64,000 nucleotides of DNA from JALYLC01 sp035696365 (GCA_035696365.1 DASRQS010000050.1:1-64000), one strand, 5' to 3'. Counted from the stretch's first letter, positions 41,326 to 50,763 are shown. Numbers and translations: made by a program. Notes: generated by a model not told the origin, from the sequence alone.

Positions 41326-42326
41326 TGGACGTCTCCCTCCCCGAGTCGCTGAGCGGCGGTCTCGCCGACGCGCACAGCGATCTCCTCATGGAGCTCGTGT
41401 TCTTCCGCGGGGAGGAGCGCCCCTTCGCCAAGCGCTGGCTGCCCAAGCTGCGGGCGGGTGGCGTGCAGGTGCAGGTCTGCGCGCTCTTCTCCGACGACTC
41501 CGACCTGCCCGAGCTGGCGCTGCGCAAGGCGTTGCTCGGCGTGGGCGAGTTCGATCGGGCGGTGGCCGAGAACCCTCAGGTGGTCGGTGTGCGCTCGGCC
41601 GGCGATCTCGAGGCTGCGCTCGAGCCGGACCGGACCGGGCTCGTGCTCTCGATCGAGGGCATGGAGCCGCTCGGCAACGAGCCGGGATTGATCGACGTCT
41701 TCTGCTCGCTCGGTGTTCGCATGGCGTCCCTCACCTGGAATCGCCGCAACGCGTTCGCCGACGGCACAGCCGAGCGGCCCGCGGGCGGCCTGAGCCGCAT
41801 CGGCCGCAAGCTCGTCGATCGCATGACCTCCCTGCCCATCGCCTTCGATCTCGCACACGCCAACGAGGGCACGTTCTTCGAGGTGCTCGAGCGCACGGCC
41901 GATCGCCCGGTGCTCGTCAGTCACGCCCTCTGCCGTGCCGTCCACGACTCGCCGCGCAACCTCAGCGACGACCAGCTGCGCGCGATCGCGGAGCGCGACG
42001 GCGTCGTGGGCCTGATGGCACTGCCGTTCGTGATGCACGAGAGCGAGCGCACAATCTCCTACCTGATCGACCACGTCGACCATCTCGTGCAGACCGTCGG
42101 CGCCGCCCACATCTGCCTCGGTGGCGACTTCGCGTACCAGCTCGAGCTATCCGGCGCCTTCGGCATGCCTCCGGAGGAGCCGATGGCGGTCGACGGCCTC
42201 GCCGGGCCCGAGGACTACCCGAACCTCTTCGAGGCGTTGCGCAACCGCGGCTACGGGGAGGCCGACCTGCGTGCGATCGCAAGCGACAACCTGCTGCGCG
42301 TGCTGAGGAGGACCCTGCCGGCCTAG
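41325..42326 (+). CDS. Membrane dipeptidase (peptidase M19 family)
   Basis: 333 residues. GLADAHSDLLME holds the family HxD zinc site, LVLSIEGMEPLGNEPGLIDVF the bridging Glu, FDLAHANEGTF and VLVSHALCRAVHDSPRNLSD the two further His ligands, and HICLGGDFAYQ the terminal Asp. M19 enzymes hydrolyse dipeptides, including D-residue ones, and some act as N-acyl-amino-acid deacylases. GTG 41325 is the first start in the conserved frame. There is no signal peptide, so it is cytoplasmic. It lies upstream of an M20 amidase and a cyclic amidohydrolase. Confidence 0.9.
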   Translation: MDVSLPESLSGGLADAHSDLLMELVFFRGEERPFAKRWLPKLRAGGVQVQVCALFSDDSDLPELALRKALLGVGEFDRAVAENPQVVGVRSAGDLEAALEPDRTGLVLSIEGMEPLGNEPGLIDVFCSLGVRMASLTWNRRNAFADGTAERPAGGLSRIGRKLVDRMTSLPIAFDLAHANEGTFFEVLERTADRPVLVSHALCRAVHDSPRNLSDDQLRAIAERDGVVGLMALPFVMHESERTISYLIDHVDHLVQTVGAAHICLGGDFAYQLELSGAFGMPPEEPMAVDGLAGPEDYPNLFEALRNRGYGEADLRAIASDNLLRVLRRTLPA

Positions 42327-42443
42327 TGCGGCTCGTGAAGGCGGCGCCGCGTCCGGACGCTCCCGGATGCGTCGCCCCCGGTCAGCTCGGTGGGGTTCCG
42401 CCTGCGCCGCAATCGTCACCGTCAGCATTACGATCGCCCGGCG

Positions 42444-43631
42444 ATGGAACGACTCGAGCAACTGGCCCGGATCGGCGGCAGCTCAAGCGGCGGGGTGACC
42501 AGGGTCGGCCTCGGCCGGGCCGAGCAGCATGCCTGTGAGCTGGTGGCCACGTGGATGGCCGAGGACGGCCTCGAGGTCTCGTGGGATGCGGCAGGAAACC
42601 TCTTCGGACGCACGCGGGGCCTGGATCCGGCGGCACCCGAGGTCTGGTCGGGCTCGCACCTCGACTCGGTGCCGGAGGGCGGGCGCTTCGACGGCACGCT
42701 GGGCGTGCTGCTCGCGCTCGAGGCCGCGCGCCGGCTTGCGCCCGAGCCTCTGCCGGCAACGCTTGCGGTGTGCGTCTTCCGCGACGAGGAGGGCTTCCGT
42801 TTCGGTCGCGGCACCTTCGGCAGCCGCGCCGTCTGCGGCCGCCTCTGCGAGGCGGATCTCGATCTCGCGGACTCGGACGGCACGACCGTGCGCGCCGCAC
42901 TCTCGGCCCTCGGCTTCATGGGCCTCCGCGCGCCGCGCGCGGCCCTGCCCGGCAGCTTCGTCGAGGTGCACGTCGAGCAGGGACCCGTGCTGGAGCGGGC
43001 CGGGGTTCCGCTGGCCGTGGTGACCGCAATCACCGGCATTGCCGGCTACGACGTCCGCTTCCACGGCGAGAGCGGTCACGCCGGCACCCTGCCGATGGCC
43101 GGCCGCCGCGACGCCTTTCTGGCCGCCGCGGAGTTCGCGCTGGCGCTACGCGACGAGGCGCTCCTGCTGCACAACGCCGTGGCAACTGTCGGTGACGTCC
43201 GCATCATCGGTGGCGCGGCCAATGTCGTCCCAAGTCGCGTCGAGGCCACCGTCGACGTGCGCGCCCCGACGCTCGAGACGCTGACCGCAATCGCGGACGC
43301 GGCGACGCGCCTCGCGCAGCCCGCGGACCTGGAGGTCGAGATCGAGCGGGTCGCGTTCGACCCGCCCGTGCCCCTCTCGAGGCGCGTTCGCGCAGTCCTG
43401 CGTGAGGCCGCGGACAGCGAGGGAGCCGCGACCCTCGAGTTCGGATCGGGCGCCGGTCATGACGCGGGCATCCTCGCGGCCGCCGGGGTCGAGGCCGGCA
43501 TGTTGTTCGTGCGCAGCCGCAACGGCGGCGTCAGCCATCGGCCCGAGGAGCTGACGGATCAGGCCGACATATGCGTCGCCGCCGCCGTCCTCACCCGCAC
43601 GTTGCGAGCGCTGTGCGGTTCGGTAGCGTGA
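42444..43631 (+). CDS. M20 family amidase (N-carbamoyl amino acid hydrolase / allantoate amidohydrolase)
   Basis: 395 residues. SGSHLDSVPEGGRFDGTLGV holds the first metal His and bridging Asp, FRDEEGFRFG the catalytic Glu pair, HVEQGPVLE and GESGHAGTLPM the lid-domain signatures, and SGAGHDAGILA a further family region. This ArgE/DapE-type branch hydrolyses carbamoyl amino acids, allantoate or ureidoglycine. ATG 42444 follows TACGAT (42429-42434) by 9 nt. It directly precedes a cyclic amidohydrolase, so the pair opens and then cleaves a cyclic ureide. Confidence 0.92.
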   Translation: MERLEQLARIGGSSSGGVTRVGLGRAEQHACELVATWMAEDGLEVSWDAAGNLFGRTRGLDPAAPEVWSGSHLDSVPEGGRFDGTLGVLLALEAARRLAPEPLPATLAVCVFRDEEGFRFGRGTFGSRAVCGRLCEADLDLADSDGTTVRAALSALGFMGLRAPRAALPGSFVEVHVEQGPVLERAGVPLAVVTAITGIAGYDVRFHGESGHAGTLPMAGRRDAFLAAAEFALALRDEALLLHNAVATVGDVRIIGGAANVVPSRVEATVDVRAPTLETLTAIADAATRLAQPADLEVEIERVAFDPPVPLSRRVRAVLREAADSEGAATLEFGSGAGHDAGILAAAGVEAGMLFVRSRNGGVSHRPEELTDQADICVAAAVLTRTLRALCGSVA

Positions 43632-43635
43632 GCGC

Positions 43636-45033
43636 ATGGCTGCGAACCGCAAGCGCACGGTGATCGCCGGCGGTACGGTCGCGACCGACTCGGCCGTGTT
43701 CGCCGCAGACGTCGTGATCGAGGGCGGGCGCATTGCCGCGCTTTCGGAGCCGGGCAGGGCCGGCTCGGCGGACGAGCTCATCGACGCTTCCGGGCTCGTC
43801 GTGCTGCCCGGCGCGATCGACATGCACGCCCACTTCGAGGACCCCGGGCACACCGAGCGCGAGGATTTCACCACGGGCACGATGGCGGCTGCCGCCGGTG
43901 GGATCACGTCGTTGTTCGAGCACCCGCTCACCTATCCACCGGTGACGACGACCGGGCTGTACCGCGAGAAGCGGGAGATGGCGAGCGCCAAGGTGGTTGT
44001 CGACTTCGGCCTCTGGGGCGCGCTGACGGCGCCGTCGATACCCGAGATCGCGGGCCAGTGGGCCGAGGGCGCGGCGGGGTTCAAGGCGTTCATGCCGGTC
44101 TCGGATCCCTCCTATCCCCATGTCACGGACGCCGAGTTCCTGGACGGCATGCGCGCGGTCAAGGCCGTGGGCGGGCTCGTGCTCGTGCACGCCGAGAGCG
44201 AGTCGCTGCTGCAGGCCGGAATCGCGCGCATGCGGGCCCAGGGGCGTCGCGACCCGCTGGCCCATCACGAGTCGCGGCCAGCGTTCGTCGAGGAGGAGGC
44301 GGTGCACCGCGCGCTCTATCTGGCCGCGCATGCCGACGTCCGGATCCAGATCGTGCACGTCTCGAGCCCGGTCAGCGCGAACCTCGTGCGCGACGAGAAG
44401 CGGCGCGGCCGTCCGGTGACGATGGAGATCTGCCCGCATCACCTGCTGCTCGACCTCGACGACCTGGTGCGTCTCGGCCCCTATGGCGTGTGCGCGCCTG
44501 CCCTGCGCGACCGCGCGCTCGTCGAGCGGCTCTGGGACTCCGTGCTCGACGGCACTGCCGACTGCCTCGTCTCGGATCATTCCGCCTACACGCGCGCCGA
44601 GAAGGACGCCGGCTACGACGACATCTTCGCCTCCCCGCTGGGTTGCCAGGTGATGCAGGAGACGGTGCCGCTCGTGCTCGACGAGGCCTTCCACCGCCGC
44701 GGCCTCCCGCTCGACGCCTTCGTGCGCTTCTCATCGACCAATGCCGCGCGCATCAGCGGCACCTATCCGCGCAAGGGGACGCTGCTCCCGGGCGCCGACG
44801 CCGACGTCGTGCTCTACGACCTCGAGAGCGAGTGGCAGGTCGACGCCCTCGCCCAGCAGTTCTCCAAGAATCCCTGGTCGCCCTTCGAGGGCAGGCGCGC
44901 GCGTGCCCGCGTGGTGCGCACGCTCGTGCGCGGCGAGACGGTCTACGCGGGCGGGGAGATCCTGGCCGAGCCGGGGTCGGGCCGCTTCCTCTCGTGCCAT
45001 GGCGACTACGCCCTCTCGCCTGTCGTCGCGTGA
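43636..45033 (+). CDS. Cyclic amidohydrolase (allantoinase/hydantoinase family)
   Basis: 465 residues. Binuclear-metal amidohydrolase: IDMHAHFEDPG (HxH), GFKAFMPVSD with the Lys that is carboxylated in the family, LVLVHAESESLL, IQIVHVSSPVS and CLVSDHSAY (metal Asp). The length and FEDPGHTEREDFTTGT fit allantoinase best, with hydantoinase or dihydropyrimidinase as alternatives. ATG 43636 follows TAGCGT (43624-43629), which overlaps the stop of the M20 gene, so it has its own promoter as well as read-through. Confidence 0.92.
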   Translation: MAANRKRTVIAGGTVATDSAVFAADVVIEGGRIAALSEPGRAGSADELIDASGLVVLPGAIDMHAHFEDPGHTEREDFTTGTMAAAAGGITSLFEHPLTYPPVTTTGLYREKREMASAKVVVDFGLWGALTAPSIPEIAGQWAEGAAGFKAFMPVSDPSYPHVTDAEFLDGMRAVKAVGGLVLVHAESESLLQAGIARMRAQGRRDPLAHHESRPAFVEEEAVHRALYLAAHADVRIQIVHVSSPVSANLVRDEKRRGRPVTMEICPHHLLLDLDDLVRLGPYGVCAPALRDRALVERLWDSVLDGTADCLVSDHSAYTRAEKDAGYDDIFASPLGCQVMQETVPLVLDEAFHRRGLPLDAFVRFSSTNAARISGTYPRKGTLLPGADADVVLYDLESEWQVDALAQQFSKNPWSPFEGRRARARVVRTLVRGETVYAGGEILAEPGSGRFLSCHGDYALSPVVA

Positions 45034-45175
45034 CGACCGTCTGCTACCTCGTGCACTGCCTGCTCAATGCGAACGGAAGGTCAACGGCAGCGTCGGCATC
45101 GGGCAAGACCTGTTCGACTACGACGAGGCGGTGGAGCTGGCCAAGCTCGGGCGCGCGCTGAAACTGCCGGATTGA
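45030..45175 (+). pseudogene. Short gene remnant after the cyclic amidohydrolase
   Basis: GTG 45030 overlaps the previous stop (GTGA) and opens VTTVCYLVHCLLNANG. A protein-like C-terminus (NGSVGIGQDLFDYDEAVELA) then continues in a second frame and stops at 45173-45175. The pieces fit a small protein with a frameshift or internal deletion. I do not recognise the family. It may be a relict third gene of the ureide operon. Confidence 0.4.
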
Positions 45176-45184
45176 CGCCGCACC

Positions 45185-45799
45185 TCACCAGCTCTGCCAG
45201 TGCAGCACCGTCTCGAGCGGGTTGCGCGCGGCCGGCTTGAAGCCCGTCCCGAGCGAGTAGGCGACCGGGATCAGCGCGACCTGCGTGACCTCCTCGAAGG
45301 GGATGCCGAGCACCTCGGCAGCGTCGCTCTCGTAATCGAGATGGTGCGTCGTCCAGACGCTGCCGAGGCCGCGGGCGCGCGCGGCGAGCTGGAAGCTCCA
45401 GCCCGCCTGGATGATCGACCCGTAGAACCAGGCGAGGTCGGCCGGCGCGAGGCCCTCGGGCCGCCCACTGATGCACGGGATGACGTGCGCGGGCACCTCT
45501 TGGAGGTGCGCCGCCAGATGGCTCGAACCGGTCTCGGCCGCCGCCTCGCCGGGCGGCCGGCCGCCGTTGTAGGGAATCCAGGAGCGCAGGTACAGCTCGG
45601 CCAGCGCCGCGCGCTTCGCCTCGTCCGTGACGACGAGGAAGTGCCAGTTCTGCGTGTTCGTCGAGGTCGGCGCCTGCACCGCGAGCCGCACGCACTCCTC
45701 CAGCACGTCGTGTTCGACCGGCCGCGTCAGGTCCAGCCGGCGGCGGACGGCGCGCGTGGTCGAGAGCAGCTCGTCGGGGCTGAGGTCGAGCAGCGGCAT
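45185..45799 (-). CDS. Nitroreductase family flavoprotein
   Basis: 204 residues. RAVRRRLDLTRPV and APTSTNTQNWHFLVVTDEAKR are the FMN phosphate-binding regions, SIIQAGWSFQLAARARGLGSVWTTHHL the dimer helix, and VAYSLGTGFKPAARNPLETVLHW the C-terminal FMN contact. It is an NAD(P)H-dependent reductase of nitro compounds, quinones or similar. ATG 45799 has the Shine-Dalgarno AGGAGA. It is divergent from an MFS efflux gene. Confidence 0.9.
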   Translation of the reverse strand: MPLLDLSPDELLSTTRAVRRRLDLTRPVEHDVLEECVRLAVQAPTSTNTQNWHFLVVTDEAKRAALAELYLRSWIPYNGGRPPGEAAAETGSSHLAAHLQEVPAHVIPCISGRPEGLAPADLAWFYGSIIQAGWSFQLAARARGLGSVWTTHHLDYESDAAEVLGIPFEEVTQVALIPVAYSLGTGFKPAARNPLETVLHWQSW

Positions 45800-45955
45800 G
45801 CGGGTCTCCTGTGCGTCGTGGCCGGGGACGGGGCGTCCGGGCACTCTTGCAGGCCATCCCCCCGTGCAGGCCGTCGCTCCGTGGACAACTGGACTCGTTT
45901 TCTCGCACCTGACTGGATCTTCCGCTGATACCAGTCCGTGCCTAGCATCGGTCTC

Positions 45956-47185
45956 ATGAAGACGCTGATCTCGACTCCCGGAGCACTGCGCATCCTCGCC
46001 ATCTCGATCGTCGCCCGGCTGCCACTGGCCATGCTCGGTATCGCGCTCCTCGTACATGTCGTCCACCTGACCGGGTCGTATGCCGTGGCCGGCGTCGTCT
46101 CCGGCGCGAATGCCATGGCGCTCGGCGCCGGCGGCCCCCTGCTCGGCAAACTGGTCGATCGTCGTGGGCAGACGGGCGTGCTGATCGTGAGCGGCGTGGC
46201 CGCAGGAGCGCTGCTGTCCGTCATGGCCCTCCTGCCCGTGGGCACCGCACCGGCGCTGCTCGCGGTGCTCGCAGCGGCCATCGGGTTCGCGGTGCCGCCG
46301 CTCGGCGCATGCGTGCGCTCGCTGCTGCCCTCCTTGGTGCCGGATGCGTCCGCGGCACGCGAGGTCTACGCGATCGAGACCTCGGCGGTCGAGCTGACCT
46401 GGGTCGTCGGCCCGCCGGTCGCCCTTGGCCTCGCCGCGTTCCTCTCGACGGGAGCCGCGCTGGCCGCCGCTGGCATCGTGCTCGCGGGCGGCAGCGCGGT
46501 CTTCGCCGCGCTGCCCGCCTCGCGCGCCTGGCAGCCGGAGCCAGGCGTGACGCGGCCGCGCGGCGGCGCGCTGGGCGTACCGGCGATGCAGACCCTGATC
46601 GGCATCTTCGTCGCGATCGGCGTACTCGTCGGTGGCGTCGAGGTGGGCGCGGCCTCGGCCGCCGCCGCACTCGGCAGGCCCGCCGCGGCCGGCCCGCTGC
46701 TGGGTCTCTGGGGCCTCGGCTCGCTCGCGGGAGGCATCCTCACCGCGCGCCTCGGCGGAGGAGCTCGCGGTGCGGCCGGACTGTCGCTGGTCCTGGCCGG
46801 CCTGGCCGCCGGGCACCTCGCCTCGATCGCGGCGGCCGGCAGCCTCGCGGCGCTCGGCGCCGTGCTACTGGTTGCCGGTGCGGGCCTCGCGCCGGCGTTC
46901 GCATCGGTCTACGCGATGGTCGAGCGCGTCGCGCCGGCCGGAGCGGTGACAGAGGCCTTCGCCTGGCTCGGCACGGCGATGGCGATCGGCGGCGCGGCGG
47001 GCTCGGCGGCGGCCGGCGCGCTGGCCGACGGCGCAGGCCCGTCGGCGGCGTTCGCACTCGCAGGGGGCGCCGGAGTGCTCGCGGTGCTCGCGACCGCCGT
47101 GCGCGCGCACACGCTGGCCGACCCGGGCACCTGCGGATCCCTGAACTGGCCCCGCTGGCCGGTAGGGTTCGAAGGCGTTGAGTGA
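45956..47185 (+). CDS. MFS transporter
   Basis: 409 residues, about 12 hydrophobic helices, very Ala/Gly/Leu-rich. GPLLGKLVDRRGQTGVLIVSG is the MFS loop 2-3 motif. ATG 45956 follows TAGCAT (45943-45948) by 7 nt. Its 3' end overlaps the MocR start by 8 bp, so exporter and regulator are linked. The substrate is unknown; drug or metabolite efflux is usual for this context. Confidence 0.9.
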   Translation: MKTLISTPGALRILAISIVARLPLAMLGIALLVHVVHLTGSYAVAGVVSGANAMALGAGGPLLGKLVDRRGQTGVLIVSGVAAGALLSVMALLPVGTAPALLAVLAAAIGFAVPPLGACVRSLLPSLVPDASAAREVYAIETSAVELTWVVGPPVALGLAAFLSTGAALAAAGIVLAGGSAVFAALPASRAWQPEPGVTRPRGGALGVPAMQTLIGIFVAIGVLVGGVEVGAASAAAALGRPAAAGPLLGLWGLGSLAGGILTARLGGGARGAAGLSLVLAGLAAGHLASIAAAGSLAALGAVLLVAGAGLAPAFASVYAMVERVAPAGAVTEAFAWLGTAMAIGGAAGSAAAGALADGAGPSAAFALAGGAGVLAVLATAVRAHTLADPGTCGSLNWPRWPVGFEGVE

Positions 47186-48590
47186 GACCAGTCAGCCGGT
47201 CGAGCTGCTCCTTTCGGTCACCCGTGGAGGCGGGCGCACGCTGGGCGACCAGATCGAGGATCAGGTCCGCCGCGCGATTCGCGGCGGTGCTCTGCGGGAC
47301 GGGACGCAGCTGCCCTCGACGCGCGACCTGGCCCGCCAGCTCGGGATCTCCCGGCGCGTCGTGGTCGACGTGTACGCGCAACTTGGCGCCGAGGGCTACC
47401 TCGAGCTGCGGCAGGGCGCCCGCCCGCACGTCTCCGGCAACGCGGCCGTCGCCGAGGCGGCGAAAGCGCTGCCCGTCACGCCCGCGCATCGCCTGCGCTT
47501 CGACTTCCGCCCGAGCCGGCCCGACCTCTCGGCCTTTCCGCGCGCGTCCTGGCTGCGTTCCCTGCGCAGCGCCCTTGCGACCATGACCGACGCCGAGCTC
47601 GGCTACGGCGACCCCCGCGGCGCCACGACTTTGCGCTCCGCCATGGCCGACTACCTCGGGCGCGTACGCGGGGTCGTCGCCGAGCCCAACAGCGTCGTCG
47701 TAACCGCGGGCTATGCCCAGGGGCTCGCATTCGTGTGTCGCGCATTGGCCGCGAACGGGGCGAAGCGCATCGGAATTGAAGACCCCAGCAACCTCGATGA
47801 CCAGGCAATCGTCCTGGGTGCTGGCCTCGAGCCCGTGCCGATCGGCGTCGACGACCAGGGTTTACGGGTCGACGAGCTCGTGCGTGCGGCGCCCGACGGC
47901 GTGATCGTGACGCCCGCCCACCAGCAGCCGACCGGCGTCGTGCTCAGTCGCCCCCGCCGCGGAGAGCTCGTCGCCTGGCTGCGAGAGCGCCACGCCGTCG
48001 CGATCGAGGACGACTACGACGCCGAATACCGCTACGACCGCGCCGCCGTCGGAGCGCTGCAGGGGCTCGCGCCGGAGCACGTCGTCTACGGCGGGACGAC
48101 GAGCAAGACGCTTGCGCCGGCCCTCCGGCTCGGCTGGCTGGTGGTGCCCGCCAACCTGCTTCAGGGCGTCGTGAGCGAAAAGCTCTTGGCCGATCGCGGA
48201 GCCGCCCGCATCGAGGAATACGCGTTCGCCGACTTCGTCACCCGCGGCGAGCTCGACCGCCACCTGCGGCGCATGCGCTCGCGCTACCGCAAGCAGCGCG
48301 ACGCCCTCGTGCAGGCCCTCGCGCAGGAGCTCCCCGAGGCCGTCGTGACCGGCATCTCGGCGGGCTTGCACGTGACCGTGCAGCTGCCCGAGGGCTACGA
48401 CGCAGAGGCGATTCGCGAGGAGGCGGCCCGCCGGCGCATCCTCTTCAACTCGATGAGCGAGTATCGCGCCGACGGGTACGCCGGCGCGACCCTGATGCTC
48501 GGCTACGGATCGGTGGCCGAGCCCGCCATCGCCCCCGGGGTGCACGAGATCGCCGAGGCCGTGCGGGCCTCGATCGCCGCGAGCAGCTAG
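47178..48590 (+). CDS. MocR/PdxR-type regulator (GntR HTH plus aminotransferase domain)
   Basis: 470 residues. Residues 20-90 are a GntR winged helix (LGDQIEDQVRRAIRGGAL, LPSTRDLARQLGISRRVVVDVY). Residues 110-465 are a class I aminotransferase fold with AIEDDYDAEYRYD and the PLP Lys in GGTTSKTLAPALRLGW. MocR proteins sense PLP or amino compounds and control adjacent genes. TTG 47178 follows TAGGGT (47163-47168) by 9 nt, inside the end of the MFS gene. It is flanked by MFS genes on both sides, the probable targets. Confidence 0.94.
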   Translation: MSETSQPVELLLSVTRGGGRTLGDQIEDQVRRAIRGGALRDGTQLPSTRDLARQLGISRRVVVDVYAQLGAEGYLELRQGARPHVSGNAAVAEAAKALPVTPAHRLRFDFRPSRPDLSAFPRASWLRSLRSALATMTDAELGYGDPRGATTLRSAMADYLGRVRGVVAEPNSVVVTAGYAQGLAFVCRALAANGAKRIGIEDPSNLDDQAIVLGAGLEPVPIGVDDQGLRVDELVRAAPDGVIVTPAHQQPTGVVLSRPRRGELVAWLRERHAVAIEDDYDAEYRYDRAAVGALQGLAPEHVVYGGTTSKTLAPALRLGWLVVPANLLQGVVSEKLLADRGAARIEEYAFADFVTRGELDRHLRRMRSRYRKQRDALVQALAQELPEAVVTGISAGLHVTVQLPEGYDAEAIREEAARRRILFNSMSEYRADGYAGATLMLGYGSVAEPAIAPGVHEIAEAVRASIAASS

Positions 48591-48607
48591 TCGCGCGGGT
48601 CCGGACC

Positions 48608-49828
48608 CTACGCGCTCGGGGCCGCGTCAAGCGATCCGGCCGGGCGCGGAGCGAGCACGCCCGAGACCAGCACGCCGATGCTCGCGAGCCCTGCGACGGC
48701 AAGCAGGGAGTCGAGCGTGCCGACGTGGTTGCCGAGCAGGCCGACGAATGGCGGGCCCGCGAGGAACGCCATGTAGCCGATCGAGGTGACGACGCTCAGC
48801 CGGCCGGCCGCGCGCTGCCTGTCGTCGGCCGCAGCGCTCATGCCGACGGGAAATCCGAGCGCGCTGCCGAGCCCCCACAGCACCGCGCCCGCCATGGCGA
48901 GCGGCAGCGACCCGACGAACACGACGAGCAGCAGTCCGGCGCAGGCCAGGATGCCCGAGGCCCGAACGCTGGCGACCCGGCCGAAGCGGTCGAGCAGGGC
49001 GGGGCCGAACCAGCGGCCCGTCGTCATCGCGCCCAGGAAGATGCCGAGCGTCAGCGACGCGACGGCGGGTGATGCGTCGTAGCCGTCGATCATGGCGACG
49101 CCGAGCCAGTCGTTCCCCGTCCCCTCGATGAAGGCCATGCAGAACACCAGCAGGCCGAGCAGGAGCGTGCGCGGCTCCTTCCAGGCAGCGAGCGGGTGGT
49201 GGCCGGGCTTCTCTTCGTCGTGCCGGCCCGCAGCCCCCACGGTCAGGAACCCGCGCGCCGCCCACGGAACCGCCAACCCGATCAGCGCGGCGACGATCAG
49301 CAGGTGCACCGTGACCGAGACTCCGGCGGCCACCATCGCGGCGCCCAGCAACGCGCCCGAGACGGTTCCGACGCTGAAGCCGGCATGGAATCTCGGCATG
49401 ATCGAGCGCCTCAGGCGCTGCTCGACGAAGGCGCCCTCGACGTTCATCGCGACGTCCCAGGTGCCGTTCCCGGCGCCTAGCAGGAAGAGTCCTGCGACGA
49501 CTGGGGCGACCCCGATCCGGAAGCCGATCGCCGCGATCGCGAGGCCCGCCGCGGTGAGGACGGCCATGACCGCGACGGTTCGGCCGGCCCCCAGCCGCGC
49601 CACGACGATTCCCGAGAGCGGAAGGGCGAGAACCGAGCCGCCGGCGATCGAGAGCAGCAGGAGGCCCAGGCTCGCCGGGCTGAGGTGCAGGCCGTCCCGC
49701 ACCTGCGGGATGCGCGACGCCCAGCTCGCGAATGCAAAGCCCGCGCCGAAGAAGACGGCGTACACGGCCAGCGTCGCGCGCCGCAGGTCGGCCGCGGCGG
49801 ACACGTCGATGCTGTCCGCCGCGCGCAT
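48608..49828 (-). CDS. MFS transporter
   Basis: 406 residues with 12 predicted helices. VFFGAGFAFASWASRIPQVRDGLHLSPASLGLLLLS is typical of the YbjJ-like MFS group, and LDRFGRVASVRASG is a loop motif. ATG 49828 follows TATCGT (49835-49840) by 6 nt. It is convergent with MocR and unrelated in sequence to the MFS gene at 45956. Substrate unknown. Confidence 0.9.
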   Translation of the reverse strand: MRAADSIDVSAAADLRRATLAVYAVFFGAGFAFASWASRIPQVRDGLHLSPASLGLLLLSIAGGSVLALPLSGIVVARLGAGRTVAVMAVLTAAGLAIAAIGFRIGVAPVVAGLFLLGAGNGTWDVAMNVEGAFVEQRLRRSIMPRFHAGFSVGTVSGALLGAAMVAAGVSVTVHLLIVAALIGLAVPWAARGFLTVGAAGRHDEEKPGHHPLAAWKEPRTLLLGLLVFCMAFIEGTGNDWLGVAMIDGYDASPAVASLTLGIFLGAMTTGRWFGPALLDRFGRVASVRASGILACAGLLLVVFVGSLPLAMAGAVLWGLGSALGFPVGMSAAADDRQRAAGRLSVVTSIGYMAFLAGPPFVGLLGNHVGTLDSLLAVAGLASIGVLVSGVLAPRPAGSLDAAPSA

Positions 49829-50027
49829 CCCCGGACGATATGCACCCGCTCCGGTCTACGCGCGCCGTCCCGCCTCTCAGGGGTCGCGACGGCCCGTCGG
49901 CGCGCGCCCGCGATAGCCATGCGGAGGCAGGTGCTCATCCACGTGCAGGCTGCCGTCGCGACGCGCGACGCGCGCCGCGGCGTGGCCGCGGCGCGGCGAA
50001 GAGGGCTTCAGCCAGCGTGCCCGGTCT

Positions 50028-50459
50028 TCAGCGTTCATCGGCAGAGCTTGTTCCGGAGTCCTGCGTCGATTTCCGAAGGCCGGCGACCGCCGCGTCCCTG
50101 TCGGAATGGATGGCGAGGATGTCGGCGAGGCGGGTCATGGCCGCGAGCCGGGTCACGTTTCGCTGCTCGGGCGGGATCACCAGTGCGAAGCGATCGCCAC
50201 GCGCCTTCACGCCCTGAGCGGCCTTCAGCAACGCGCCGATCACCGTGGAGTCGATGAAGGAGCACTCGGAGAGGTCGACGAGCACGCTCGAATGCTCCGC
50301 GGCGTCTGCGAGCGCTCGCCTCAGCGCGGGTGCTGTGCTGATGTCGTGCTCCCCGCGCATGCTGACGACGGCGAAGTCGGCCTCGTGGCCGAGGTCGACG
50401 GTGCCGGGCTGGGCCTGGCGGGGTGGGTCTTGCATCCGGTCGGACTGCTCGGGTTCCAT
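50028..50459 (-). CDS. STAS-domain anti-sigma factor antagonist
   Basis: 143 residues. A single STAS domain (about 25-135): DFAVVSMRGEHDIST, then VLVDLSECSFIDSTVIGALLKA with the phosphorylatable Ser in the FIDST loop. Such proteins bind and release anti-sigma kinases when dephosphorylated. No partner kinase or sigma factor is adjacent. ATG 50459 has a GGAGG Shine-Dalgarno, so translation is SD-led, unlike most genes here. Confidence 0.9.
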   Translation of the reverse strand: MEPEQSDRMQDPPRQAQPGTVDLGHEADFAVVSMRGEHDISTAPALRRALADAAEHSSVLVDLSECSFIDSTVIGALLKAAQGVKARGDRFALVIPPEQRNVTRLAAMTRLADILAIHSDRDAAVAGLRKSTQDSGTSSADER

Positions 50460-50763
50460 TAATCCTCCGCGCGAAGAGGCCCTTGAGTCCAACCAGGCCC
50501 GAGTTCGCGAGAAACCAGCGGCTCGCGACTCCACGGGGATCAGGGGGGAGACCGAGAGGATCAAACCTGGGAGCCCGCACCCACATTGGAGCGCGCACCG
50601 CCTGCGAGGTTGCTTCGTGTCGTTCTCCGCCGGTACGGAGAGCGCCGCCACGAAGTTTACCTGTCGCGGCCGTGCCGGGTCAAAGAACGCGGAGCCCGAG
50701 ACGACGCGCGGTGCGGCTCGCACGGGGGTCAGGGGGCGAGCCGCAGTTCACGCTACCCGAACG
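50460..50763. other. 304-bp gap without a supported gene
   Basis: It contains the promoter region of the STAS gene and the 3' flank of the DUF2294 gene, both transcribed leftward. All frames lack protein-like sequence, and I see no strong hairpin or repeat. Confidence 0.5.

Noticed and set aside
45800..46816. Upstream extension of the nitroreductase frame
   Set aside because: It runs antisense through the MFS gene. The conserved nitroreductase N-terminus and an AGGAGA Shine-Dalgarno place the start at 45799.
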